Positions 20,067 through 28,208 of a stretch of 64,000 nucleotides of DNA are shown here, piece after piece (the stretch's first letter is position 1; the number at the start of each line of letters is the position of its first letter). A model generated the notes under the pieces. It was not told the origin of the DNA and did no database searches. It saw nothing but the letters and a program-made list of their open reading frames with translations. The stretch lies in NCBI GenBank assembly GCA_002163245.1, contig MAAL01000025.1, positions 124,001-188,000 on the forward strand. Direction: 5' to 3'. Both the position numbers and the translations under genes were made by a program. This DNA comes from Gammaproteobacteria bacterium 42_54_T18 (GTDB lineage Bacteria; Pseudomonadota; Gammaproteobacteria; Pseudomonadales; Ketobacteraceae).

Positions 20067-20723
20067 ATGGCACTAACTCGTGAACAACTCGCTCAACGCG
20101 TTGCACAAGAATTGCGTGACGGATTCTATGTAAACTTAGGCATCGGTATTCCAACTTTAGTCGCAAACTATGTACCTAAAGGTATGGACGTTATGCTTCA
20201 ATCCGAAAATGGCTTGCTCGGTATGGGCGAATTCCCAACCGAAGAAACCGTTGATCCAGACCTTATTAACGCGGGAAAACAAACCGTCACAACAGTGACT
20301 GGCGCCTCTTACTTTTCATCTGCTGACAGCTTTGCAATGATTCGGGGTGGTAATGTTGATCTCACGGTACTCGGTGCATTTGAAGTGGATCAAAGCGGCA
20401 ATATCGCATCCTGGATGATCCCTGGAAAGCTTATAAAAGGTATGGGGGGAGCAATGGATCTAGTAGCAAGCGCACAAAATATCGTTGTTACCATGACTCA
20501 TGCGAACAAAAAAGGTGAATCAAAACTCCTTAAGGAATGCACCCTTCCCCTAACTGGCGCTGGCTGCATCAAAAAAATCGTTTCTGATTTGGCGTATATC
20601 GAGATTCACGATGGTAAATTCCACCTCGTTGAGCGCGCTCCAGGCGTTTCTGTAGAAGAGATCATATCAAAAACCGCAGGTGAACTGGTAGTACCTGATA
20701 ATGTTCCAGAGATGCGTTTTTAG
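20067..20723 (+). CDS. scoB: 3-oxoacid CoA-transferase, subunit B
   Basis: 218 aa. Seen: GFYVNLGIGIPTLVANYVP and the catalytic glutamate in LQSENGLLGMGEFP, with GGNVDLTVLGAFEVDQSGNIASW and PGKLIKGMGGAMDLV, the family I beta-chain pattern. Starts 18 bases after subunit A with AAAGGAC upstream. Last gene of the liu transcript, closed by the hairpin at 20746-20784. No HMG-CoA lyase gene lies between liuD and here, so HMG-CoA cleavage must be encoded elsewhere. Confidence 0.94.
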   Translation: MALTREQLAQRVAQELRDGFYVNLGIGIPTLVANYVPKGMDVMLQSENGLLGMGEFPTEETVDPDLINAGKQTVTTVTGASYFSSADSFAMIRGGNVDLTVLGAFEVDQSGNIASWMIPGKLIKGMGGAMDLVASAQNIVVTMTHANKKGESKLLKECTLPLTGAGCIKKIVSDLAYIEIHDGKFHLVERAPGVSVEEIISKTAGELVVPDNVPEMRF

Positions 20724-20745
20724 CCATAAATAAAGCCTTTTCCAT

Positions 20746-20784
20746 ACAAACACAAAGGATTTAACCTAAATCCTTTGTGTTTGT
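20746..20784 (+). terminator. Long perfect hairpin ending the liu operon
   Basis: Two 17-base arms (20746-20762 and 20768-20784) pair perfectly around a five-base loop. The T-tract that follows is weak (TCTATATAG), so it could also be a processing or stability stem. Located 23 bases after the scoB stop. Confidence 0.75.
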
Positions 20785-20809
20785 TCTATATAGCCTAAAT
20801 AACAACCTC

Positions 20810-20818
20810 TGGTATAAT
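20810..20818 (+). promoter_or_regulatory. Extended -10 promoter element for trhO
   Basis: TGGTATAAT is a perfect TATAAT with the TGn extension, 71 bases before the trhO start. No good -35 hexamer is visible at 16-18 bases, as expected for an extended -10 promoter. Confidence 0.65.
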
Positions 20819-20834
20819 GCCTCGGATTTCAATC

Positions 20835-20870
20835 TGGCCACAAGGCCAATGCGCTGAGTTTACGTCTCAG
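20835..20870 (+). promoter_or_regulatory. Two small stem-loops in the trhO leader
   Basis: TGGCC-ACAA-GGCCA (20835-20848 region) and CTGAG-TTTACGT-CTCAG (20854-20870) lie between the extended -10 and the trhO ATG. They would form in the 5' untranslated RNA just before the GAGG ribosome site. A regulatory role is inference only. Confidence 0.4.
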
Positions 20871-20889
20871 TTAGCCACGAGGAAAAACC

Positions 20890-21873
20890 ATGTCAAGTGT
20901 AGTAGTATCTGCTCTGTATAAATTCGTCACTCTAGAAAATTTTGAAGAAATCAAAGCCCCTTTACTCAAAGTAATGTTAGATAACGATGTCCGAGGCACT
21001 CTGTTACTTGCCAAAGAAGGGATTAATGGCACTGTGGCAGGCTCTCAAGCCGGCATCAACACATTACTTGCGTGGCTCAGCGAAGACTCTCGGCTAGTAG
21101 GTATCGTTCACAAAGAGTCTTATGACGATGAAATGCCCTTCTACCGTACAAAAGTAAAATTAAAGAAAGAAATCGTCACGATGGGTGTAGAAGGTATTGA
21201 CCCCAAACAAGTGGTTGGCACCTATGTAAAGCCCAAGGATTGGAACGCTCTTATCAGCGACCCAGACGTACTGCTAGTAGATACTCGAAATAACTATGAA
21301 GTAGAAATTGGCACCTTTAAAAATGCGGTAAATCCTAATACAACCAGCTTTCGTGAATTTCCAGGTTATGTGCAAGAAAATATGAACCCAACAAGGCAGA
21401 AAAAAGTTGCCATGTTTTGCACCGGAGGTATCCGTTGTGAAAAGTCTACTGCATATCTAAAAGAGCAAGGTTATGATGAAGTCTACCATTTAGAAGGCGG
21501 TATTCTTAAGTATCTAGAGGAAGTCCCTAAAGAAGACACCTTGTGGGAAGGTGAATGTTTTGTATTTGATAACCGTGTATCCGTAAACCATGACCTAGAT
21601 AAAGGGCTTTACGATCAATGTCATGCTTGTCGTATGCCAATAACCGAAGAAGAACAGCACCACGAAAAGTACCAAAAAGGTGTTAGCTGTCACCACTGTT
21701 TTGACAATCAAACACCAGAACAGCGAAACCGTTACGCAGAACGTCAACGACAAATCCAAATTGCACAAAAAAGAGGTGAAGCCCACATCGGTAGTGATGT
21801 TGTTGATGCTGTGGCTAAACACAAGGCTGAAAAACAACGTAAACGTGAAAAAAGCCAACAACAATCGTCCTAA
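20890..21873 (+). CDS. trhO: TrhO, tRNA uridine(34) hydroxylase (YceA/UPF0176)
   Basis: 327 aa. Order: N-terminal acylphosphatase-like UPF0176 domain (1-95, with [14 protein letters not shown]), a rhodanese domain (about 115-215) with the active-site Cys177 in [11 protein letters not shown], and a C-terminal zinc-ribbon-like part with CHACRMP and CHHC spaced as in YceA. A Lys/Arg/Gln-rich tail follows. TrhO makes 5-hydroxyuridine at the tRNA wobble position using oxygen (known). Starts with GAGGAAAAACC before ATG. Upstream are an extended -10 and leader stems; downstream are DUF2789 and sodB on the same strand. Confidence 0.95.
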   Translation: MSSVVVSALYKFVTLENFEEIKAPLLKVMLDNDVRGTLLLAKEGINGTVAGSQAGINTLLAWLSEDSRLVGIVHKESYDDEMPFYRTKVKLKKEIVTMGVEGIDPKQVVGTYVKPKDWNALISDPDVLLVDTRNNYEVEIGTFKNAVNPNTTSFREFPGYVQENMNPTRQKKVAMFCTGGIRCEKSTAYLKEQGYDEVYHLEGGILKYLEEVPKEDTLWEGECFVFDNRVSVNHDLDKGLYDQCHACRMPITEEEQHHEKYQKGVSCHHCFDNQTPEQRNRYAERQRQIQIAQKRGEAHIGSDVVDAVAKHKAEKQRKREKSQQQSS

Positions 21874-21953
21874 AAAAAATATTTTCGGTAATCCATAGTC
21901 AAATCCAATAACAGGTGTATATTTATCAAAGGTACCTTGAACTGGAGAAGACT

Positions 21954-22186
21954 ATGGACACCAGTAAACACTTCAATATGCAAACGTTGTTTGATCAGCT
22001 AGGCTTATCATCAAATTCCAAAAGCATCGATCATTCTGTTCAATCCAAAAGAATCGAAAATAACAACATATCGAAGATGTCGCGTACTGGTCACCCTATC
22101 AATCGTCCTTTCTCAAAGAAGCAATTTTCGAAGACTCTGACTGGTCAGAATTTTTTGAGAATTGGAACACTCGACTTTGCCACTAA
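21954..22186 (+). pseudogene. DUF2789 family gene with a single frameshift
   Basis: The first half starts at ATG 21954 (GGAGAAG upstream): MDTSKHFNMQTLFDQLGLSS..., the DUF2789 N-terminus. The family's second half is present but in the -1 frame from about 22070: EDVAYWSPYQSSFLKEA and DSDWSEFFENWNTRL, then TAA at 22184-22186. Joining the two gives a normal DUF2789 of about 77 aa. The shift must lie between the frame-2 stop at 22061 and about 22073; no slippery heptamer is visible there. One missing base explains it: a recent inactivation or a sequence error. The unshifted frame would run to 22229 with a nonsense tail. Confidence 0.8.
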
Positions 22187-22261
22187 TCAACCAGCTATTC
22201 AGCACACTTTACACCAAGAAAAACCATAGATTTATTTAATACACACAAGGAGAGAGACATT

Positions 22262-22843
22262 ATGGCATTTGAACTACCTGAACTACCCTACCCCCAAGAC
22301 GCGTTAGAACCGCATATCTCAGCAGAAACATTGTCGTTTCATTATGGCAAACACCATAACACCTATGTGGTTAAGCTCAACGGCCTTGTTGGTGGAACAG
22401 AGCTCGAAAACAAAACCTTAGAGGAAGTAATAAAAAGTTCTGAAGGTGGCGTTTTTAACAATGCCGCTCAAATTTGGAATCATACATTTTACTGGAATAG
22501 CCTAAGTCCAAACGGTGGCGGTGAGCCAACTGGAAAAATCGCGGATGCAATTACAGCAGCTTTTGGATCTTTCGACGCTTTCAAGGAAAAGCTTAATGAC
22601 AAAGCAGTGAACAATTTTGGATCTAGCTGGACCTGGTTGGTGAAAAAGGCCGATGGAACACTGGATATTGTAAACACATCGAACGCAGGCACCCCTATCA
22701 CGGAAGATGGCATTACCCCTATTATCACGGTAGATCTCTGGGAACACGCGTACTACATAGATTATCGAAATGTACGCCCAGATTACCTAAAGGCATTTTG
22801 GTCTTTGGTTAATTGGGACTTTGCGAACAAAAACTTTGCATAG
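22262..22843 (+). CDS. sodB: Iron superoxide dismutase
   Basis: 193 aa, usual SodB length, cytoplasmic (no signal). Metal ligands by family alignment: His27 (FHYGKHH), His74 (IWNHTFYW), Asp158 and His162 (DLWEHAYYIDYRN). Gln70 in NNAAQIWNH and the AFGSFDAFKE segment mark the iron rather than manganese type. Converts superoxide to oxygen and peroxide. ATG 22262 follows AAGGAGAGAGACATT. Ends 11 bases before a 20-base perfect inverted repeat. Confidence 0.97.
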   Translation: MAFELPELPYPQDALEPHISAETLSFHYGKHHNTYVVKLNGLVGGTELENKTLEEVIKSSEGGVFNNAAQIWNHTFYWNSLSPNGGGEPTGKIADAITAAFGSFDAFKEKLNDKAVNNFGSSWTWLVKKADGTLDIVNTSNAGTPITEDGITPIITVDLWEHAYYIDYRNVRPDYLKAFWSLVNWDFANKNFA

Positions 22844-22854
22844 TAGCTATTAAA

Positions 22855-22910
22855 AATAATATAAAACGCATAAACCACTAACTTAGATATTTTATGCGTT
22901 TTATATTATT
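22855..22910. terminator. 20-bp perfect inverted repeat between sodB and the Yip1 gene
   Basis: Arms 22855-22874 and 22891-22910 are exact reverse complements with a 16-base loop. AT-rich ends on both sides suit a bidirectional terminator for the convergent sodB and Yip1-family genes. Confidence 0.8.
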
Positions 22911-22924
22911 GGTTTATCTGCAGG

Positions 22925-23527
22925 TCAAATCGCCAAAGCAGGAATAATACCTGAACCCCAAATAATAATCGTTGCAGCCATAAATCCAATCAACGTACAT
23001 AATCCAGCCGTCAATATTGAAGACGCAAAGATAAACCCCCTCTCCTCTGGAATATTCATAAAAATTGGCACACCGACATACAGTAAATAAAGGCTATAAC
23101 AAACGGCCCCCATAACTACCAGAACATTCAACCATATCACAGGAAACAAACCAACAAGACCAACAAAAAACATCGGTGTCGCAGTAAAACTGATAAATGT
23201 CAAACAACGCTCAAAACTTGCTTCAGCACCAAATGTCTTTTCCATCCAAAAAGTGATGTAGGACATAAACCCTACTCCCACCAACATCGCACAATAAAAA
23301 GCAATGGATAGCGGTAACGCTCGTTCCGTTGATAATGTTATATACTCATCTCCTGTCAGACTCAAACCCACCTGCGTAGTCCCAAAATAGAGCGAAATTG
23401 CAGGAATGCCTGCAAGAAAAGCCAGATGGGCAAGATACACATGCGTCATGCTGTAATTTTCTTTTTTTATGGAATCCCACTCTGCATGCGGATGAGAAAA
23501 AAGGCCATACAAGTGTTGAATATACAT
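22925..23527 (-). CDS. Yip1-family integral membrane protein
   Basis: 200 aa from ATG 23527, chosen because GGAGG lies seven bases upstream; ATG 23533 and 23542 are too close to or upstream of it. The N-terminus YGLFSHPHAEWDSIKKE is the usual lead-in of bacterial Yip1 proteins, followed by five membrane helices (about 35-55, 72-95, 112-135, 138-158, 170-195). Function of bacterial Yip1 proteins is not known. Same strand as, and downstream of, the cytochrome oxidase cluster, 174 bases after the SCO-like gene. Confidence 0.8.
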   Translation of the reverse strand: MYIQHLYGLFSHPHAEWDSIKKENYSMTHVYLAHLAFLAGIPAISLYFGTTQVGLSLTGDEYITLSTERALPLSIAFYCAMLVGVGFMSYITFWMEKTFGAEASFERCLTFISFTATPMFFVGLVGLFPVIWLNVLVVMGAVCYSLYLLYVGVPIFMNIPEERGFIFASSILTAGLCTLIGFMAATIIIWGSGIIPALAI

Positions 23528-23701
23528 AGACATACCTCCCAAGGGTTATCTCACTATTGTAGACATAGGTGGTTGATTTCCACAAATATCCAGTTATGAA
23601 GTTTTTCTCTATTATTTTTATTCTTTAGAAGCAAAAGAATACAACAAAATCCCTTAACTACACGTCAAATCAGACCTCTGTTTTACCTGCAGTTAAACGA
23701 G

Positions 23702-24235
23702 TTAACCTATTTTGGATACCTTTAGCAACCAGCGTATATCCGTCAATATATCTTTGCCATCAGTGCCAGGCGAAAATCGTAAAACAAGATTACCTAACGG
23801 GTCAATTAGCCAAATACTATAGTCATCTGCAGGTAATTTATTCTCCGTTAGCCACAAAGACATTTTTTCTGTGAGTTGTTCAGATTCCAACACTATATTA
23901 TTCGGCGGAAAAAGTTCATGGTCATTTTTCTTAAGCCAAATTGATTGAAGACGGCTAAACTCCTTTCCTAACGCCTTGTGCACTTGCTGCATAAGAACAA
24001 GCTGCTCTTTACAGTCAGTGCCACATTCATCTCCCATCAACATAAGTCCCCAACGACCACTTTGAAGCTCTGCCACACCTTGAGGCACCACCAAACCAGA
24101 CGTCATCAATTGCCCATGATTTTTCATGCCTTCAGGCAAACCCCAACCAGTACCAGCAATAAACCACCCCAACAATACAGGAGTAAAACCCACGAAAAAA
24201 AGTATTCTAAGCTGCCAATTCTTGCTGATTTTCAT
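23702..24235 (-). CDS. Membrane-anchored SCO/thioredoxin-like protein of the cytochrome oxidase cluster
   Basis: 177 aa: one N-terminal membrane helix (about 9-28), then a soluble periplasmic domain with CGTDC (CxxxC, as in SCO copper proteins) near residues 72-76 and a late IWLIDPLGNLVLRFSPG strand resembling the SCO/thioredoxin fold. Its start overlaps the end of the SURF1 gene by 29 bases, so the two are translationally linked. Probably helps assembly or thiol chemistry of cytochrome oxidase (inference). No SCO His ligand can be assigned with confidence. Ends the core cox set; ctaA, ctaB and classic sco do not follow. Confidence 0.75.
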   Translation of the reverse strand: MKISKNWQLRILFFVGFTPVLLGWFIAGTGWGLPEGMKNHGQLMTSGLVVPQGVAELQSGRWGLMLMGDECGTDCKEQLVLMQQVHKALGKEFSRLQSIWLKKNDHELFPPNNIVLESEQLTEKMSLWLTENKLPADDYSIWLIDPLGNLVLRFSPGTDGKDILTDIRWLLKVSKIG

Positions 24236-24956
24236 CTTCCACCTTGCTGATTGAAATTTTCATAAAGAGTAATAAGCATGCTATCCCTATCAACGCCCAT
24301 TGCATAGCGTATCCGAGATGCATATGATATTTATTTTTAAAGTGAACCTCTGGCAACGACCACCCAGAAATAGGCGTTAACGAATAAATCACCGCGGGAT
24401 AGTATGTTTGCCCCCTATGATCGCTTAACAAATCGAGGTCTACATGCTGTAAAAGGGATGGCCAAGAAGGATCCAATAATGGGTCCTGTAACATAAACCC
24501 TTCTCTAGGTATTTTCGTCAGACCCTCAATAGCAATGAATTCTGGAAGTATATGAGTAAGCTCTAGATCAACTGCCAGTGGTTGCCAACCTATATTTACC
24601 AGCACTCTATCATAAAGTGGATTTTCAACAGCAAGCTTAACATCAACCAGAATTTCCCTTCCTGGTCGACGTTCTTTTGATCGATTATCGAGAAGATAGT
24701 GTGCTTCAATACTGCCTTTTAATTTCACCTTCTGATATTCATGTGGATGAGTTGATAATGGCACTGCTGCGTATTGATTCTTTTTTTGCTGAAGAAGATA
24801 ACGCTCGTTGGCAGCAACACCACGCTGCCACTGCCAAACCGACAACAATAAACACACAATTACCACAAAGGAAGTAAATAAAAGAAAATAGATACCAGAA
24901 TAAAACTGATATTGGCCAGCGCGCAAACTCAGGTTATAGTGCGTCAAACAAATCAT
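24207..24956 (-). CDS. SURF1 family cytochrome oxidase biogenesis protein
   Basis: 249 aa with two membrane helices (about 21-42 and 218-238) flanking a periplasmic domain, the SURF1 layout. Seen: LLSVWQWQRGVAANERYLL after the first helix, NRSKERRPGREILVDV, VLVNIGWQPL and LGYAMQWALIG in the second helix. SURF1 helps insert heme a into subunit I (known). GAGGG touches the ATG, so a start a few codons later (TTG) is possible. Downstream of coxC on the same strand; the 3' end overlaps the next gene. Confidence 0.92.
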   Translation of the reverse strand: MICLTHYNLSLRAGQYQFYSGIYFLLFTSFVVIVCLLLSVWQWQRGVAANERYLLQQKKNQYAAVPLSTHPHEYQKVKLKGSIEAHYLLDNRSKERRPGREILVDVKLAVENPLYDRVLVNIGWQPLAVDLELTHILPEFIAIEGLTKIPREGFMLQDPLLDPSWPSLLQHVDLDLLSDHRGQTYYPAVIYSLTPISGWSLPEVHFKNKYHMHLGYAMQWALIGIACLLLFMKISISKVEDENQQELAA

Positions 24957-24979
24957 CCCTCAATCGAGACAACACTAGC

Positions 24980-25165
24980 ATGCCGTACAAATTACTTATT
25001 ATTATTGGTCTTATCATTGTCATCGTTAGCTTATTTTATAGCTTTTATCACTTACTAATATCAGAAAAAACCGGAAAAAAAGTTCTGATCCCGCTGGCAT
25101 ATCGCGTGGCCGCCAGTATCACCGTGTTGATACTGGCATATTTGGAACTCAGTCAGAAGACATAA
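24980..25165 (+). CDS. DUF2909 twin-transmembrane small protein
   Basis: 61 aa with two membrane helices (about 4-27 and 40-57) joined by a basic loop (SEKTGKKVLIPLAYR); this matches DUF2909, a small family found beside cytochrome oxidase genes in gammaproteobacteria. It is the only plus-strand gene in the cluster, divergent from SURF1 by 23 bases and tail-to-tail with coxC, overlapping it by 13 bases. Unknown function; location suggests an accessory role in the oxidase. Confidence 0.8.
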   Translation: MPYKLLIIIGLIIVIVSLFYSFYHLLISEKTGKKVLIPLAYRVAASITVLILAYLELSQKT

Positions 25166-26040
25166 ACCAACAGAAAAAGGCACAACCAAACCACATCAAC
25201 AAAATGCCAGTACCAGGAACCCGCTTCAAAAGCGAAATGATTTTCCGCACTAAAATGCCCCTTTAACACCCGTACAAATATCACCAGTAAGATAATACTA
25301 CCAACCGTAACGTGAGCGCCGTGAAAACCCGTTAATAGAAAAAATGTGGACGCATAAACACCCGTTTCAAGCGTCAAGTTTAAATGCTTATAAGCCTCTA
25401 TATATTCAAAAACTTGAAACCCTAAGAAGGTAAAACCTAACGCCAACGTAATCACCATAAATAATTTAACTTTCGCTCTATTTCCTACTTTTAACGCGTT
25501 ATGTGCGAAGGTTAAGGTAAAGCTTGAGGCCACCAACAATATGGTATTAAGTAATGGTATATGCCAGGGGTCAATGATCCCATCTGGCGCCTTAAAATGT
25601 TCTGGATCTGGATTGAGCAACAAAGGCCATTGCGCCACAAAATCTGGCCACAACATATGCGAAATGCCTTTATCACCCTCGCCACCAAGCCAGGGTATTG
25701 ACAGCACACGCACGTAAAATAACACACCAAAAAAAGCCGCAAAGAACATCACTTCCGAAAATATAAACCAACCCATACCACGACGAAAGGAACCTGAAAG
25801 CTGATCGGAATACAGCCCGTCATGGCTTTCTCTAATAACATTGCCAAACCAACCAGCAAACATATAGGCCATAACCACAGCCCCCAACAGAAAAACCCCC
25901 AGGCTAAAGCCCATGTCTTTTTGTTGCTGCATATCCGACAGCGTCATGCCGAGACCACCAAGGGTCAAAAAGATCCCAAAAGCGGCAACAATAGGCCAAT
26001 GGCTTTGTTGTGGAACATAATATTCTTGATGTGTATCCAT
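25153..26040 (-). CDS. coxC: Cytochrome c oxidase subunit III
   Basis: 295 aa from ATG 26040 (AGGA seven bases upstream; a GTG one codon earlier is less likely). Seven membrane helices; seen: WPIVAAFGIFLTLGGLGM, SEVMFFAAFFGVLFYVR, NTILLVASSFTLTFAH, and the terminal GSWYWHFVDVVWLCLFLLVYVF, all subunit III hallmarks. Stabilises the proton-pumping oxidase core. Third subunit gene of the cluster, after ctaG (36 bases). Its stop overlaps the convergent DUF2909 gene. Confidence 0.97.
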   Translation of the reverse strand: MDTHQEYYVPQQSHWPIVAAFGIFLTLGGLGMTLSDMQQQKDMGFSLGVFLLGAVVMAYMFAGWFGNVIRESHDGLYSDQLSGSFRRGMGWFIFSEVMFFAAFFGVLFYVRVLSIPWLGGEGDKGISHMLWPDFVAQWPLLLNPDPEHFKAPDGIIDPWHIPLLNTILLVASSFTLTFAHNALKVGNRAKVKLFMVITLALGFTFLGFQVFEYIEAYKHLNLTLETGVYASTFFLLTGFHGAHVTVGSIILLVIFVRVLKGHFSAENHFAFEAGSWYWHFVDVVWLCLFLLVYVF

Positions 26041-26076
26041 CACTAAATCCTGTTGTGAGACAATGTTAATTTATCA

Positions 26077-26613
26077 TTATCGTTGCACCAGCTTTTCATC
26101 GACAGCTGGAGTTACATCAAACAAGGTATAAGACAACGTAAGTTTCTTAATATGCTCTGGCAAGTCAGAATCGATAAAAAACACCAAAGGCATAGCCTTT
26201 TTTTCACCCGCAAATAATTCTTGCTGTTGAAAACAGAAACATTCTATCTTGTGTAAAAAGGGGGCTGCCTCAGAGGGCGATACGCTAGGAACCGCCTGCG
26301 CGACAACCGGTAGATTAGTAGGATTTGTGACGACAAACATTACCTGTCGCCTCTCCCCTATCTTCACACTCACTTGTTCTTCTGCGGGTTTGAAGGGCCA
26401 ACGTAAATTTGCATTATGATTACTAATAAACTGAATTTTTACGATTCGATCTTCTATTTTCACATCTGTGGTTGATTCTTGGTAAGCGCCCGCAGTTTTT
26501 CCGTTGATACCGGCCCACTCACAAAATACCGAGTACAAAGGCACCAACAGAAAACCGAAACCAAACATCGCCACACAAATCAACACAAGCGGAAGCGGCC
26601 TAGCCACATTCAT
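26077..26613 (-). CDS. ctaG: Cytochrome c oxidase copper assembly protein CtaG/Cox11
   Basis: 178 aa: one N-terminal membrane helix (about 7-27), then a periplasmic domain with the copper-binding CFCFQQQ motif (KIECFCFQQQELFAGE) and MPLVFFIDSDLP, the Cox11 signature. It delivers copper to the CuB site of subunit I. The ATG at 26613 follows the coxA stop by three bases (a TTG codon sits between), so the two are coupled. Length is normal. Confidence 0.96.
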   Translation of the reverse strand: MNVARPLPLVLICVAMFGFGFLLVPLYSVFCEWAGINGKTAGAYQESTTDVKIEDRIVKIQFISNHNANLRWPFKPAEEQVSVKIGERRQVMFVVTNPTNLPVVAQAVPSVSPSEAAPFLHKIECFCFQQQELFAGEKKAMPLVFFIDSDLPEHIKKLTLSYTLFDVTPAVDEKLVQR

Positions 26614-26616
26614 CAA

Positions 26617-28206
26617 TCAATCTACCTTAGGCGGGGTTGCAAAGGTGTGGTATGGCGCAGGCGATGGCACTGTCCACTCCAACCCTTCAGCACCTTCCCA
26701 GGGTCGCTGAGGCGCCTTCTCTCCACTTCGCAACGTCTTGATAAGAACATAGACAAAGATCAACTGGCTAGTACCAAACATAAAGGCACCAATACTAACG
26801 ATCATATTAAAGTCTGCAAATTGCAAAGGGTAATCAGGGATTCGCCTCGGCATACCCGCCAGTCCAACAAAGTGCATAGGAAAGAAAGTAAGATTCAAAC
26901 CAATAAATGACACCCAAAAATGAAATTTAGCTAGCGACTCGTCATACATTTTCCCTGACCACTTTGGCAACCAGTAATAAACCGCTGCAAAAATCCCGAA
27001 AATCGCCCCTGGTACTAATACGTAATGAAAATGGGCGACCACAAAATAGGTATCGTGATAGACAAAGTCCACGGGCGCCAACGCCAGCATAATGCCAGAC
27101 AAACCACCAATCGTGAAAAGAATAACAAAAGCTATGGCATACAACATCGGTGTTTCAAATGTCATAGAGCCTCGGAACATCGTACTCACCCAGTTAAATA
27201 TCTTCACCCCCGTTGGCACCGCGATTAGCATCGTGGTGTACATGAAGAATATCTCACCTGCTAACGGCATACCGACGGTAAACATGTGGTGAGCCCATAC
27301 TACAAAAGACAGCACTGCGATCGCCACAATTGCATACACCATGGAGTGGTACCCAAACAATTTCTTCCTGGCAAAAGTCGGAATAACCTCAGATACCACA
27401 CCAAAGCTTGGCAAAATCATTATGTAAACTTCCGGATGTCCAAAGAACCAAAATACATGCTGGAATAACACCGGATCACCGCCACCGCCGGCATCAAAGA
27501 AGCTGGTACCAAAATGGATATCCATCAACATCATGGTAACAACACCGGCAAGTACTGGCATCACCGCTATCAGCAAAAATGCAGTGATTAACCATGTCCA
27601 GCAAAACATCGGCATTTTCATATATGTCATACCAGGAGCGCGCATATTAACAATGGTCACCACCACGTTAATTGCTCCCATAATAGATGAGGCACCCATC
27701 ATATGAATCGCTAAAATGAAAAAAGTCGTACTCGGCGGAGCGTAAGTTGTGGACAACGGCGCATAAAACGTCCACCCAAAATTTGGGCCGCCGCCATCCA
27801 TGAATAACGTACTCATCATCATCGTAAATGCAAAGGGAAGAATCCAGAAACTCAAATTATTGAGTCTTGGCAACGCCATATCTGGCGCACCAATCATCAT
27901 CGGGATCATCCAGTTTGCCAACCCAACAAACGCTGGCATTACCGCGCCAAATACCATGATTAAACCATGCATGGTGATCATTTGGTTGAAGAAGGCAGGT
28001 TCAACTAATTGCAACCCGGGCTGAAACAATTCAGCACGAATAACAAAAGCCATCGACCCTCCAATAAACAACATCACCAAACTAAATATCAGATACATGG
28101 TTCCGATATCTTTATGATTAGTCGTAAATAACCAGCGAGTTATTCCAGTTGCAGGGCCATGTCCATTCTCGTGACCATGTTCAACATCAGCTACTTGAGT
28201 CGTCAT
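26617..28206 (-). CDS. coxA: Cytochrome c oxidase subunit I
   Basis: 529 aa, twelve membrane helices. Seen: MITMHGLIMVFGAVMP (low-spin heme histidine), FWFFGHPEVYIMILPSFG with the A1-type glutamate and the cross-linked His/Tyr, WAHHMFTVGM (CuB histidines) and HDTYFVVAHFHYV (heme a3/a ligands). This is an A1-type heme-copper oxidase, the proton-pumping reductase of oxygen. ATG 28206 is two bases after the coxB stop. Ends ...PPKVD with ctaG directly downstream. Confidence 0.98.
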   Translation of the reverse strand: MTTQVADVEHGHENGHGPATGITRWLFTTNHKDIGTMYLIFSLVMLFIGGSMAFVIRAELFQPGLQLVEPAFFNQMITMHGLIMVFGAVMPAFVGLANWMIPMMIGAPDMALPRLNNLSFWILPFAFTMMMSTLFMDGGGPNFGWTFYAPLSTTYAPPSTTFFILAIHMMGASSIMGAINVVVTIVNMRAPGMTYMKMPMFCWTWLITAFLLIAVMPVLAGVVTMMLMDIHFGTSFFDAGGGGDPVLFQHVFWFFGHPEVYIMILPSFGVVSEVIPTFARKKLFGYHSMVYAIVAIAVLSFVVWAHHMFTVGMPLAGEIFFMYTTMLIAVPTGVKIFNWVSTMFRGSMTFETPMLYAIAFVILFTIGGLSGIMLALAPVDFVYHDTYFVVAHFHYVLVPGAIFGIFAAVYYWLPKWSGKMYDESLAKFHFWVSFIGLNLTFFPMHFVGLAGMPRRIPDYPLQFADFNMIVSIGAFMFGTSQLIFVYVLIKTLRSGEKAPQRPWEGAEGLEWTVPSPAPYHTFATPPKVD

Positions 28207-28208
28207 GA

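Noticed and set aside
22061-22080. Programmed -1 ribosomal frameshifting in the DUF2789 gene
   Set aside because: No slippery heptamer or downstream stem in the short interval where the shift must occur; deletion or error is simpler.
26479-26910. 143-codon plus-strand frame in the ctaG/coxA junction
   Set aside because: Antisense to two clear genes, unnatural Arg/Lys/His/Thr-rich composition.
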